From positions 1 through 16,976 of the forward strand of contig JAYQPQ010000040.1 of the NCBI GenBank assembly GCA_038145405.1: a stretch of DNA of 16,976 bases, written 5' to 3'. Within the stretch, counting starts at the first letter, position 1. Each line of letters begins with the position of its first letter. The stretch is from JAYQPQ01 sp038145405 (GTDB taxonomy: Bacteria > Pseudomonadota > Gammaproteobacteria > Pseudomonadales > GM7GCV1). Positions 6,098 through 14,056 of the stretch are shown piece after piece. The notes under the pieces were generated by a model. It was not told where the DNA came from and made no database searches. It saw only the letters and a program-made list of their open reading frames with translations. A program made the position numbers and the translations under genes.

Positions 6098-7496
6098 CGA
6101 GCGCGGTGGTTGAATAGCCTTTCTGAAAGGGCAGCACGCGAACTTCGCCTCCCGCCGCGGTGACGGCTTGGTAGCCGGCAATGTCCTGGGGTTTGTAGTC
6201 GCCGCCCTTGACCAGCAGGTCCGGAAGGATAGAGGAGATAAGCCGCTCTGGCGTGTCCTCCTCAAAAGGCACCACCCAATCCACACAACCCAGGGCTGCA
6301 AGCATGGTCATACGATCTGCCAGCGGCGTAACTGGACGTTGCGGGCCTTTTAAGCGGCCTACTGAAGCATCTGAATTGACCGCTACAATCAGACGATCGC
6401 CCAGATTTGCCGCTTCCTGCAGGTAGGCGATATGGCCGGGGTGGAGCAGGTCGAAACAGCCGTTGGTCATGACCACTTTCTCTCCGCGCTGGCGAGCGGC
6501 AAGGACTTGCTGCAGGAGGCTTGGCTCATCAAGCACTCCTCGCGCCGCACCGGAGCCGGCCTCGTGCAATGCGCGGCTAAGCTCTTCGGCGGAGACTGTT
6601 GCGGCACCGAGCTTGGCCACAACCAGGCCCGCGGCGGCGTTTGCCAGTCGAGTTGCTTCAGCCATCTCGGCGCCGCAGCCTAGGCTGGCAGCCAATACGC
6701 CGATCACCGTATCCCCGGCGCCCGTCACATCAAAGACTTCCCGCGCGCGCGTCGGGATAAACAGCACTTCGCCCTGGGCCGGTACCAGCAGCATGCCGCG
6801 TTCGCTGAGCGTGATAAGCAGAGCGCCAAAATCAAGCTCGCTGCGCAGCGCCTTGGCCCGCGACACCAATTCTTCGTCGTTCGCGCAGGGGCCGGCGACC
6901 AGCTGAAATTCGGTGAGATTGGGAGTGACCAGCGTCGCACCGCGATAGCGCTCCCAGTCGGTGCCCTTGGGGTCGACGATCACGGCAATGCCGAGTTCGC
7001 GCGCGCGTCGGATCAACCGTGTGCAGTTGGCCAGTGTGCCCTTGGCATAGTCGGACAAAACCAGCGCACTGGACTGCTCCAGCTTCTGTTCGGCCAAACT
7101 CAGTATGGGTTGGTGATCGTCGAGTGCGAGAGCTTGTTCAAAATCCATGCGCAGTAACTGCTGATGCTGGGAAATCACGCGCAGTTTGGTCACGGTGGGT
7201 CGGCCCGCGACCGCCAGCAAATGGTGCTCTATGTCCTTGGCTTGTGCCAGAGACTGCAGCGTTTTGCCTGCTTCATCTTCGCCGATGATACTGACCAGGC
7301 AAGTGCCGGCTCCCAGCGAACGTATATTGGCAGCGACATTGCCGGCACCACCCAGTCGGTCTTCACTGTGCGTGACGCGAACGACAGGCACAGGTGCCTC
7401 GGGGGAAATGCGTTGGGTGTTGCCGGTCCAGTATCGGTCGAGCATGACGTCGCCAACGACTAGGACGCGGGCTTTGCTGTAGTCTGGAATGTGCAT
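6078..7496 (-). CDS. hldE: Bifunctional heptose-7-phosphate kinase / heptose-1-phosphate adenylyltransferase HldE
   Basis: HldE phosphorylates D-glycero-D-manno-heptose 7-phosphate at C1 and, after GmhB, adenylates the 1-phosphate to ADP-heptose. The 472-residue protein (477 in E. coli) has both domains. The N-terminal PfkB/ribokinase domain starts VVGDVMLDRYW and carries TGAGDT (258-263) with catalytic D262. The C-terminal nucleotidyltransferase domain has TNGCFDLLHPGH (344-355), whose HxGH is the adenylyl-transfer motif, and NSDASVGRLKG. It is the last gene of a minus-strand unit, 20 bases after the upstream GT4 gene, and converges with gmhB by a 20-base overlap. HldD, which would finish ADP-L-heptose, is not in the window. 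Confidence 0.96.
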   Translation of the reverse strand: MHIPDYSKARVLVVGDVMLDRYWTGNTQRISPEAPVPVVRVTHSEDRLGGAGNVAANIRSLGAGTCLVSIIGEDEAGKTLQSLAQAKDIEHHLLAVAGRPTVTKLRVISQHQQLLRMDFEQALALDDHQPILSLAEQKLEQSSALVLSDYAKGTLANCTRLIRRARELGIAVIVDPKGTDWERYRGATLVTPNLTEFQLVAGPCANDEELVSRAKALRSELDFGALLITLSERGMLLVPAQGEVLFIPTRAREVFDVTGAGDTVIGVLAASLGCGAEMAEATRLANAAAGLVVAKLGAATVSAEELSRALHEAGSGAARGVLDEPSLLQQVLAARQRGEKVVMTNGCFDLLHPGHIAYLQEAANLGDRLIVAVNSDASVGRLKGPQRPVTPLADRMTMLAALGCVDWVVPFEEDTPERLISSILPDLLVKGGDYKPQDIAGYQAVTAAGGEVRVLPFQKGYSTTALVNRLKG

Positions 7497-7516
7497 CTTT
7501 TACCTGAAATCTCTGT

Positions 7517-8623
7517 TTAGCGCCCAGAACCCGGGGAGCTACCCATTAGCTGTCGATAGACGGCCAGGTTGCCCTGCACCATCGCCTCCACGGAAAACTC
7601 GCGGGAAACCAGCGATTTTCCAGCCGCTCCCATCTCCTCTCGCAGTCCGCTGTCGCCAACCAGACGCAGCAGCGCATCGGCCAGCTTATCAACATGACTG
7701 CAGTCTACCAGCAGTCCGTTTTCCCCGTGCCTGCAGATCTCGGGAATACCACCCACGGGGTTGCCTATGATCGGAACACCCGCTGCGGCGGCTTCGATCA
7801 GGGAAACACCCAGACCCTCCATCAGCGCTGGGTGGACCAGCAGGTCGATGTGCCCAATCAGAGCGGGCATATCCTGATGAAAGCCAGCGAAGAAAACCCG
7901 GTGCTGCAGGTTGAGGTTGGCGACGGCATTGCGCAGGTTTTGCTCCAGAGGACCCTGGCCGAAGAAGGCCAATCGCCAGCGGGGGTCGAGCCTTGCGTCA
8001 ATAGCTGCCAGGGCGCGCAGCAGACCAATGTGATTTTTGCGCTCGATCAACTGGGCGACCACCGCCATGACAAGAGTGCCTTCCGGCATCTGCAATTCCT
8101 GCAGGAATTCACTGCGCTGAAGGCGGGATCTGAAACGATCAGGCTGGACGGCGCTGCGGACGCAACTGATGTGATTGGCGGGCACGCCCTCCGCCAGCAG
8201 CACCCGCTGAATGCCCTCGGAGATACAGATGACGTGCGCACACTGACGGTACTTCCAGCGCGCCAGCCAACCCGGCTCGGCATTGTCGACACGACGCGAG
8301 ATGATGGCCGGCGTCCCAGCCCAACGCGCGGCGGCCAATCCTAGAGTGTCTGCGCCACGGCGGCTATGCAGGTGCGTCAGGTCGGGCTTGGTCTGGCGCA
8401 GCAGCAAGCGCAAACGGAGCAGGAACTCCAGATCAAATTCGCCGGTGCAGGCCAGCTCCTCGACTGCAATTCCCAGGGCGCGAGCTTTCTCGCCGACTCG
8501 ACTACCTTCGGTATAGGCAAGCAAGTTGTCGACACCCTGATCGCGCAAACCTTCCAGCAGGTAGAGCACCTGTTGAGCGCCACCGTACAGATGCCGACCG
8601 GTTTCCACGTGTACCACCTTCAC
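7517..8623 (-). CDS. GT4 family glycosyltransferase (LPS/surface glycan)
   Basis: A 368-residue retaining glycosyltransferase of GT-B fold, acting at the cytoplasmic side of the inner membrane. The N-terminal acceptor domain has the loop GRHLYGGAQ (9-17). The C-terminal domain has the sugar-nucleotide motif EGLGVSLIE (E269, E277; the EX7E pattern) and GIPEICRHGENGLLV. The start is GTG at 8623, whose first bases overlap the stop of the upstream GT9 gene as GTGA, a sign of translational coupling; hldE follows after 20 bases. Position between a heptosyltransferase and hldE suggests an LPS-core sugar transfer. Donor and acceptor cannot be read from the sequence. Confidence 0.88.
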   Translation of the reverse strand: MKVVHVETGRHLYGGAQQVLYLLEGLRDQGVDNLLAYTEGSRVGEKARALGIAVEELACTGEFDLEFLLRLRLLLRQTKPDLTHLHSRRGADTLGLAAARWAGTPAIISRRVDNAEPGWLARWKYRQCAHVICISEGIQRVLLAEGVPANHISCVRSAVQPDRFRSRLQRSEFLQELQMPEGTLVMAVVAQLIERKNHIGLLRALAAIDARLDPRWRLAFFGQGPLEQNLRNAVANLNLQHRVFFAGFHQDMPALIGHIDLLVHPALMEGLGVSLIEAAAAGVPIIGNPVGGIPEICRHGENGLLVDCSHVDKLADALLRLVGDSGLREEMGAAGKSLVSREFSVEAMVQGNLAVYRQLMGSSPGSGR

Positions 8624-9684
8624 GCTGGCAGGCCCTCGATCTGCTTCAGCGTGGCCATCACCATGGCCGGACTAATGTCCCCCATGCAGTGAAAGCTGCC
8701 GCCGCAGGTGGGGTGACGCCGGCAGGGAGCGCAGGTCTTGTTCAGATAGATGACACGGCCACGCGAATTGTCGGTGTTCAAATAAGGGCGGGTCGAACCA
8801 AAAAGGCACAGGGTCGGGATGCCGAAAGCGTGTCCCATGTGCGTCAGTCCGGTGTCCACGCCAACCAGACTGCGCGCGCTGGCAATGAGGCTGGCGGCTT
8901 CCGGCAAGCTGGTGCGGCCGGTTAGATTGATCACGCCGGGGAGATCGGTAAAGGGCTCGCTAGCCCCTCGATCTGCCGGGCCCCCCAATACCAGCATGTG
9001 TCGACCCTGTGCGCTCAGTTGCCGGCAAAGCTCCAGCCAGTGTTCCTGACGCCAGTGCTTCTGAGGTCGCGTGGTGAAGGGGCAGAGTATCAGGTCGATG
9101 CCGGCATCCGCGGGCAGCCTGGCGAGCAGCTCGTGTGACAAAGACTTGGCAATCCCCAGCTTGAGGCGGTAGCGGTGTGGGTCTAGCCCCATCTGCTGCA
9201 GAGCTGAGCGGTATTCGGAGCCAATATCCGGCTGATCGGCGGCCGAGCGGTCGAGAACCTGATGCATAAACAGGCTGCTGCCTTCGCGGGATCCTAGTCC
9301 GATTCGTCGCCGGGCCCCGCTCAGATAACAGAGCCAGCCGCTCTTCAGCAAGCCCTGCAGATCAATGGCTAGATCGAACTCCCGCTGGTGCAGAAGGTGC
9401 TGAAAGCTCTTCATTTCCTGCCGCAACGCCCAGAAGGCGCGTCGCTGCCAGAGTTCTTGCCAGTGCTTGCGCGGCCAGCTGATTACTTCATCCAGGTCGG
9501 GGTTGGTGGATAGCAGCGCCGCACATTCCGGCTGCGTCAGCCAGCTAATGCGCGCGCGGGGATAGGCAAGGCGCAGGGCAGTAAGGAAACCCGATGCCAT
9601 GACGATATCGCCGATGGCGCTCAGTCGCACCAGCAATATGCGCTGTACAGGATTCTGGTCTGGCATGCTAGCTGCAGGCTCCAT
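8620..9684 (-). CDS. GT9 heptosyltransferase (WaaC/WaaF type)
   Basis: A glycosyltransferase family 9 enzyme expected to transfer L-glycero-D-manno-heptose from ADP-heptose to the LPS inner core. The N-terminal domain starts ILLVRLSAIGDIVMASGFLT, typical of WaaC/WaaF/OpsX proteins; later come LVLGGPADRGASEPF and the donor-binding GVDTGLTHMGHAFGIPT. The C-terminus carries the CAPCRRHPTCGGSFHC cysteine cluster seen in many family members. Which heptose it adds (I, II or other) is not clear, so no symbol is given. Two starts are possible: ATG 9684 (354 residues), without a good ribosome-binding site, or ATG 9666 (348 residues), preceded by GGAG at 12 bases. It heads the minus-strand operon and is divergent from the next gene, whose TTG shares base 9684. 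Confidence 0.9.
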   Translation of the reverse strand: MEPAASMPDQNPVQRILLVRLSAIGDIVMASGFLTALRLAYPRARISWLTQPECAALLSTNPDLDEVISWPRKHWQELWQRRAFWALRQEMKSFQHLLHQREFDLAIDLQGLLKSGWLCYLSGARRRIGLGSREGSSLFMHQVLDRSAADQPDIGSEYRSALQQMGLDPHRYRLKLGIAKSLSHELLARLPADAGIDLILCPFTTRPQKHWRQEHWLELCRQLSAQGRHMLVLGGPADRGASEPFTDLPGVINLTGRTSLPEAASLIASARSLVGVDTGLTHMGHAFGIPTLCLFGSTRPYLNTDNSRGRVIYLNKTCAPCRRHPTCGGSFHCMGDISPAMVMATLKQIEGLPA

Positions 9685-11456
9685 TGGCCGATTGGCCCGC
9701 CCCGCCGGGGCGAAAAATTAACCTCCCCGAGGGCTTTGTTGGCGTTTTGGCACCCAGGTTGGGCGAAGGACGGTATTATTGCATCGTCCTGTTCAAGCGC
9801 ACGGAAAAAGTTGGAATTTTTCCGATGAAAGCGCAGCCCGTGACAACGGGCGAAGTCTTAGTGGAACGCAGATCCGACCGCCAGGCCTATGCCAGAATGA
9901 ACTACCTCGATCTCTACGATGGCTATCTCGACACGCCGCTCTCGCGCAACCAGGCAGAGCATGAGCGCAGTCTGGAGGAGCTCGCTGATCGCCTCAGCCG
10001 ACCACTCTCGCAAGCGCTCGCTGTCGTGCACGGAGCTGTCCTGGATTTCGATTGTCTGACGCGACCCCTGGCGTACCTGGTCATTTATCAGGTGACGCAG
10101 GGGCGGCGGCAGCGCGCAGGGGCACAAGCGGAGATTCGTGCATTTTCAAGTTACAAGGATCTTGCCGGCGTTTGCCCGGGGGACGCGACGCACCGACTGA
10201 TGCTCAGCTTGCTCGAAACGGAAATTCCGGAGCAGCTTGCTGGCGAATTTTTAGCGCAGTGCCCAGGCAATCCCGCGGTTGATACGCCAACGCCAATCGA
10301 ATCTCGGCCCTCTACCACCCGGCTTGGCATCGGCTTTGGCATGTCCTTTACCGAGCGCGTGCAGCTGACCTTGCGCCTGCCTGGCCGGCTGAAATTCGTC
10401 CGGGGTCGAGACATTGCCAGTGCAGATCTGAGCGGGTCTATGCGGCTGCGGGTGCTACAGGCGCTGGCGCCCAGTTTTACCGAGGACCCGGCGATCAAAG
10501 CCATCCAGGTTTACCTGGTATTGGTAATGCCGGTTTTTATGCTGGAAAGCTTTTCTACTCACTATATCGCGGCATCCAAAGTTGCCGTCAAGCTGCGCGG
10601 ACTGGTGGTTGGTACAGAGTTTCAGCGCAAGCCCCTGGTGTCGATGCTGATTGCCCTGGTGAAGTCCGCTGGCAAGCCAGTGGTAGGTATTCAGCACGGC
10701 GGGGGTTATGGGCAAACCGATCCGAACTGGTGGGAGCGAGCCGAGAGATGGTTCTGTGACAGCTACCGAACCTGGGGGTACCGTTATTCCGGCAAGGACC
10801 AGCCGCTGGCTTCCATCAAACTTTCGCGGCAGGCGAACAAGGCCAAGCGACGCCAGAAATCGTCCTATGCCGGGCTCGAACTGCGCATATTGCTGGCTAT
10901 CCCCTATATTTCTGAAGAGCTGGAATCCAGCCTTTATAGTCCACCCTATGCGTTGCAGGTCACTGCGATTGAGAGCAGCTTGTCCATACTGGGCCCGCTC
11001 CTGGAGCGGGATTGTCAGCTGACCATACGCCTGCATCCCAAGAATAAGGGAGCCGCCTTTATTCAGAACCTTTCCGTGGCCGGCGATCCAAGGGTCAGCT
11101 TTAGCACGGGCGTGCGCGGGTCCATCGCAGAGGATGCCAGTGATTACAGCGCACTGGTTTTTTCTTCCCCTCAGGCGACGTGCATCGCCGAGTGCCTGGC
11201 AGCGGGGCGTCCTTTTTATGTAGCGGCGTCCCCGGAGTTTTTCTGGATACGGGACGAAGCGGCCGACCACTATAGGGAAATGCAACGCAGCGGTATCTGG
11301 CTTACCCGGTTCGATCAGGTCGAGGCGCTGATCCAAAGTGGGTTTGATAATATGACCCACCGCCAGCATGTTTTCCGGCATAACTTTGCCAACACCTTTG
11401 CTTGTCACAGTGATGGTTACCTGGCCGAATGGGTGGAGATGCTCAAGCATGTCTGA
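9684..11456 (+). CDS. LIC12162-like putative transferase
   Basis: A large protein resembling the LIC12162 family of putative transferases found in O-antigen and surface-polysaccharide clusters; the reaction is not known to me. Hallmarks are KPVVGIQHGGGYGQ (QHGGGYG at 337-343 from the TTG start), followed by WFCDSYRTWGYRYSG, and the C-terminal SPEFFWIRDEAADHY (from about 516). The pattern, with a GT-B-like C-terminal half, fits use of an activated sugar. The N-terminal third is divergent. The start is uncertain: TTG 9684 gives 590 residues but abuts the divergent GT9 start, leaving no room for a promoter. ATG 9825 gives 543 residues and follows an inverted repeat. The gene overlaps the next glycosyltransferase by 8 bases. 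Confidence 0.72.
   Translation: MADWPAPPGRKINLPEGFVGVLAPRLGEGRYYCIVLFKRTEKVGIFPMKAQPVTTGEVLVERRSDRQAYARMNYLDLYDGYLDTPLSRNQAEHERSLEELADRLSRPLSQALAVVHGAVLDFDCLTRPLAYLVIYQVTQGRRQRAGAQAEIRAFSSYKDLAGVCPGDATHRLMLSLLETEIPEQLAGEFLAQCPGNPAVDTPTPIESRPSTTRLGIGFGMSFTERVQLTLRLPGRLKFVRGRDIASADLSGSMRLRVLQALAPSFTEDPAIKAIQVYLVLVMPVFMLESFSTHYIAASKVAVKLRGLVVGTEFQRKPLVSMLIALVKSAGKPVVGIQHGGGYGQTDPNWWERAERWFCDSYRTWGYRYSGKDQPLASIKLSRQANKAKRRQKSSYAGLELRILLAIPYISEELESSLYSPPYALQVTAIESSLSILGPLLERDCQLTIRLHPKNKGAAFIQNLSVAGDPRVSFSTGVRGSIAEDASDYSALVFSSPQATCIAECLAAGRPFYVAASPEFFWIRDEAADHYREMQRSGIWLTRFDQVEALIQSGFDNMTHRQHVFRHNFANTFACHSDGYLAEWVEMLKHV
9802..9824. repeat. Inverted repeat abutting an ATG
   Basis: CGGAAAAA (9802-9809) and TTTTTCCG (9817-9824) are perfect 8-bp arms with a 7-base loop, ending at the base before ATG 9825. 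If that ATG is the true start of the LIC12162-like gene, the hairpin covers its ribosome-binding region. If translation starts at TTG 9684, the repeat lies within coding sequence. Confidence 0.6.
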
Positions 11457-12588
11457 GCTGCCGGTGCACAAGAAGTTGGCGATTCTGATGTCATTTTCCG
11501 GCGCCGGAGGCGTAGAGAAAATGCTGCTCAACCTCCTGGCCGAGTTTGTTCGCCAACCGGCGCTTGAAATCGATCTGCTACTGATTCGCTGCCAGGGTCC
11601 CTATCAGGATCGAATTCCCGCAGGCGTTCGCATCATTCCACTCAAGGCTGGCCATAGTCTGCTGGCGATACCGGAGCTGGTGCAATATCTCCGTCGGAGC
11701 CGGCCGGATGCGCTGCTGGCGGTTAAGGATCGAGCCGGACGTGCCGCTGTCAGGGCTCGTGCCTTGAGCCGCGTGCAAGTGCCCATTGTTGTGCGCTTGG
11801 GTACCAACCTGTCGGCTTCGCTTGCCCATCGTTCAAGTTTCTCGCGCTGGCTGCGCCTGACGCCGCTGCGACGAATCTATCGACGGGTCGATTGGGTGGT
11901 GGGAAATTCTGCCGGCGTCGCTGAGGATATTCGGCAATTGGCCGATCTGCCGGCCGAGCGCGTCAGGGTCATCTACAATCCGGTAGTGACCCGCAGGTTG
12001 CGACAAATGGCTGACGAGCCAGCTCCCCACGATTGGTTGAAGGCCCCGGATTGTCCGGTCATTCTGGCGATGGGCCGCCTGACGCTGCAGAAGGACTTCG
12101 CCACCCTGATTCGCGCTGTTCGACGTGTAGCTGATCGGCAGCCGGTTCGGTTGATCATTCTCGGGGAGGGCGGAGAACGCGCCAATCTGCTCCAGCTAAT
12201 TAACCGACTGCAACTCGAAGAGCAGGTGATCCTGCCGGGTCATATGGACAATCCCTACGCCTGGATCAGCCGCGCTAACCTCTTTGTTCTGAGTTCGCGC
12301 TGGGAAGGATCGCCCAACGCATTGACCGAAGCCTTTGCACTCGGCATACCCTGTGTGGCGACGGATTGTCCGAGTGGCCCAGCGGAGCTGCTGGAAGGCG
12401 GGCGATGGGGTCGCCTGGTGCCGGTGGGAGATGAGGTGCAGATGGCGCTGGCGATCGTCGCGGCGCTGGCCAACGCCAACGACGATCGGGATCGTTCGCA
12501 GCGTCTGGCGGACTTTCAGGCAGAAGCCAGTGCCGGGCGTTACCTTGAGTTGCTCTTTCCCGGCAGTGCTGTTTCCAGATCGGACTAG
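11449..12588 (+). CDS. GT4 family glycosyltransferase
   Basis: A 379-residue GT-B glycosyltransferase of family 4. The N-terminus MSELPVHKKLAILMSFSGAG, followed by GVEKML, holds the acceptor-side glycine loop. The C-terminal domain has VILAMGRLTLQKDFATLIRA, LGEGGERANL and EGSPNALTE (E286, E294; EX7E) with GIPCVATDCPSGPAELL. This arrangement is common in enzymes that extend surface polysaccharide or O-antigen units; the sugar is not identifiable. The start is ATG 11449, inside the last codons of the LIC12162-like gene (8-base overlap); an open frame extends further upstream without similarity. Its TAG shares the tetranucleotide CTAG (12585-12588) with the stop of the convergent methyltransferase gene. 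Confidence 0.88.
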   Translation: MSELPVHKKLAILMSFSGAGGVEKMLLNLLAEFVRQPALEIDLLLIRCQGPYQDRIPAGVRIIPLKAGHSLLAIPELVQYLRRSRPDALLAVKDRAGRAAVRARALSRVQVPIVVRLGTNLSASLAHRSSFSRWLRLTPLRRIYRRVDWVVGNSAGVAEDIRQLADLPAERVRVIYNPVVTRRLRQMADEPAPHDWLKAPDCPVILAMGRLTLQKDFATLIRAVRRVADRQPVRLIILGEGGERANLLQLINRLQLEEQVILPGHMDNPYAWISRANLFVLSSRWEGSPNALTEAFALGIPCVATDCPSGPAELLEGGRWGRLVPVGDEVQMALAIVAALANANDDRDRSQRLADFQAEASAGRYLELLFPGSAVSRSD

Positions 12589-13241
12589 TTCAGCCCCAGC
12601 TTGTCGCGCAAGGATTGCCAGCGCTGGCGTCGTCGGTGCTTCTTGCGCGTCGTGGATTTTCCCCGTGCGACCATCTCGGCGTCGGCGTGCAGACTGCGGT
12701 GTTCCTGCTTGATCATGGCCCAGGTGGGATGCTGGCAGTAGCTTTGCTGCTCCACCAGCCCCGTCATCAATAGTTCACCCTTGGCCTGGTCGGCAAAGTG
12801 GTGGACGGCTTCCACCACCAGGGGCCAGGCTTCGGCGTCGTAATCGTCTCCGGCAATCAGTCCGCCCACCTTCAGCTTGCTGTACCACTGGAAAATGGTT
12901 TCACCCCCTTCTTCGCCGGTGTGGGCATACCCATCCACATAGATGAAATCCAGCGACTGATCTTCAAACAGATCCAGGGCCTCGTCGAAGCGCATACGCA
13001 ACAGCTTGTAGGGAGCGTGCAGACCTACGCGGCGCAGGGCGTCCTTGTATTGCTCGGTATTGTGGACATCGGCGTACATGTCCACGCCGAAAAACAGCTC
13101 GAAACATCCCGATTCCACCATGCGCTGGGAAAAGATTCCCTTGGCTACGCCGAGCTCAATGCCGATGTTGCGAAGCTGATTCGGCAACAGCCGAACGATG
13201 TCGTGACGATGGAAATCGCTAAGTACTCTGGCTCGGGTCAT
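12585..13241 (-). CDS. Class I SAM-dependent methyltransferase
   Basis: A 218-residue cytosolic methyltransferase of the small class that includes cephalosporin-hydroxylase-like and Methyltransf_24 proteins of polysaccharide clusters. Motif I is IGIELGVAKGIFS (26-38); an acidic strand FFGVDMYADV follows, and motif IV is LDFIYVDGYAHTGEEGG with GGLIAGDDYDAE after it. The C-terminus is strongly basic (TRKKHRRRQRW), perhaps for contact with membrane or nucleic acid. The substrate is unknown; a surface sugar is plausible from context. ATG 13241 is chosen, but a TTG at 13286, with AGGAC about 8 bases before it, would add 15 residues. It ends in CTAG shared with the convergent glycosyltransferase. 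Confidence 0.78.
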   Translation of the reverse strand: MTRARVLSDFHRHDIVRLLPNQLRNIGIELGVAKGIFSQRMVESGCFELFFGVDMYADVHNTEQYKDALRRVGLHAPYKLLRMRFDEALDLFEDQSLDFIYVDGYAHTGEEGGETIFQWYSKLKVGGLIAGDDYDAEAWPLVVEAVHHFADQAKGELLMTGLVEQQSYCQHPTWAMIKQEHRSLHADAEMVARGKSTTRKKHRRRQRWQSLRDKLGLN

Positions 13242-13390
13242 GCAACTAAGGTTGGTCTTGATTCGGAAGTCACCCACTGTGGCCAAAGCATTGTCCTGCT
13301 TTGGCTCGCACCGGGCTTATTATATTCGTAAACTAGGCGGAAATTTCCCAGGCCCCTCAACTGCTCGTCCTGGCATAAAATCGGAAATCC

Positions 13391-14056
13391 ATGCTGTTAT
13401 CTCACCGCTATCAGTTCCTCTTTGTGCACATTGCCAAGACCGGAGGAACCAGTGTGCGTTCCGCGCTAAATTCCTTGCGTTGGCGCGACCCTTCCTACTA
13501 TCTGGTGTGGCCGGCACACAAACTCAGCGGATTATTCGGCCATCGCCTCGGACTCAAGTTCCCTCGCCACGCCCACATTATTGCTGCCAAGGAAATGCTG
13601 CCGGCGCCGTATTTTGATCAGTTGTTCAAGTTCGCCTTTGTGCGCAACCCCTGGGATTTGCAGGTGAGCTCATTTCATCACATCAGGCGCGAACGACCCG
13701 AAGCCATGCAAGGCATCGATGATTTCAATAGCTTTATGCGCTGGAAATTTGACCCCGAGCGGCCGCATCAGTATCACATCGATACCTCACTGTCGCTGCA
13801 GTCAGATTACCTGGTGGGACTGCACGGGGAAACACTGGTCGACTTTATTGGACGTTACGAAAATCTGAGCGAAGATTTTGCCGAAGTGTGTCGGCTCATT
13901 GGCGTGAATTTGCAATTGCCGCACAAGCGACAAGCCAGGGATCGGGACAGCGACTACCGGCGCTATTACGACGATCATTCCCGGGAGTTGGTGGCGCAGC
14001 ACTTTGCCGCGGATATTCAGCTGTTGGGCTACGCATTCGATCCGCCGAACGGGTAA
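13391..14056 (+). CDS. Sulfotransferase (Sulfotransfer_2-like)
   Basis: A 221-residue protein with the two PAPS-binding signatures of carbohydrate sulfotransferases: the 5'-phosphosulfate loop FVHIAKTGGTS (11-21, with K16, T17, S21) and the 3'-phosphate motif FAFVRNPWDLQVSSFH (81-96, with R85 and S93). It has no signal or membrane helix, so it would act in the cytoplasm on a glycan precursor using PAPS. Its place after LPS-type glycosyltransferases suggests sulfation of a surface polysaccharide. ATG 13391 begins MLLSHRYQFLFVHIAKTGG, the usual distance from the P-loop; no clear ribosome-binding site is seen. The stop abuts the stop of the convergent NKWYS-family gene with no base between. Confidence 0.9.
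   Translation: MLLSHRYQFLFVHIAKTGGTSVRSALNSLRWRDPSYYLVWPAHKLSGLFGHRLGLKFPRHAHIIAAKEMLPAPYFDQLFKFAFVRNPWDLQVSSFHHIRRERPEAMQGIDDFNSFMRWKFDPERPHQYHIDTSLSLQSDYLVGLHGETLVDFIGRYENLSEDFAEVCRLIGVNLQLPHKRQARDRDSDYRRYYDDHSRELVAQHFAADIQLLGYAFDPPNG

Noticed and set aside
7694..8344. A 216-codon open frame on the plus strand.
   Set aside because: Opposite the GT4 gene with its EX7E motif; no domain seen.
10455..11531. A 358-codon open frame on the minus strand.
   Set aside because: It lies opposite the LIC12162-like gene, which has recognisable motifs; the minus frame has none and looks like a codon-bias shadow.
12798..13331. A 177-codon open frame on the plus strand opposite the methyltransferase gene.
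   Set aside because: The minus strand has clear SAM motifs; the plus frame has no recognisable domain or ribosome-binding site.
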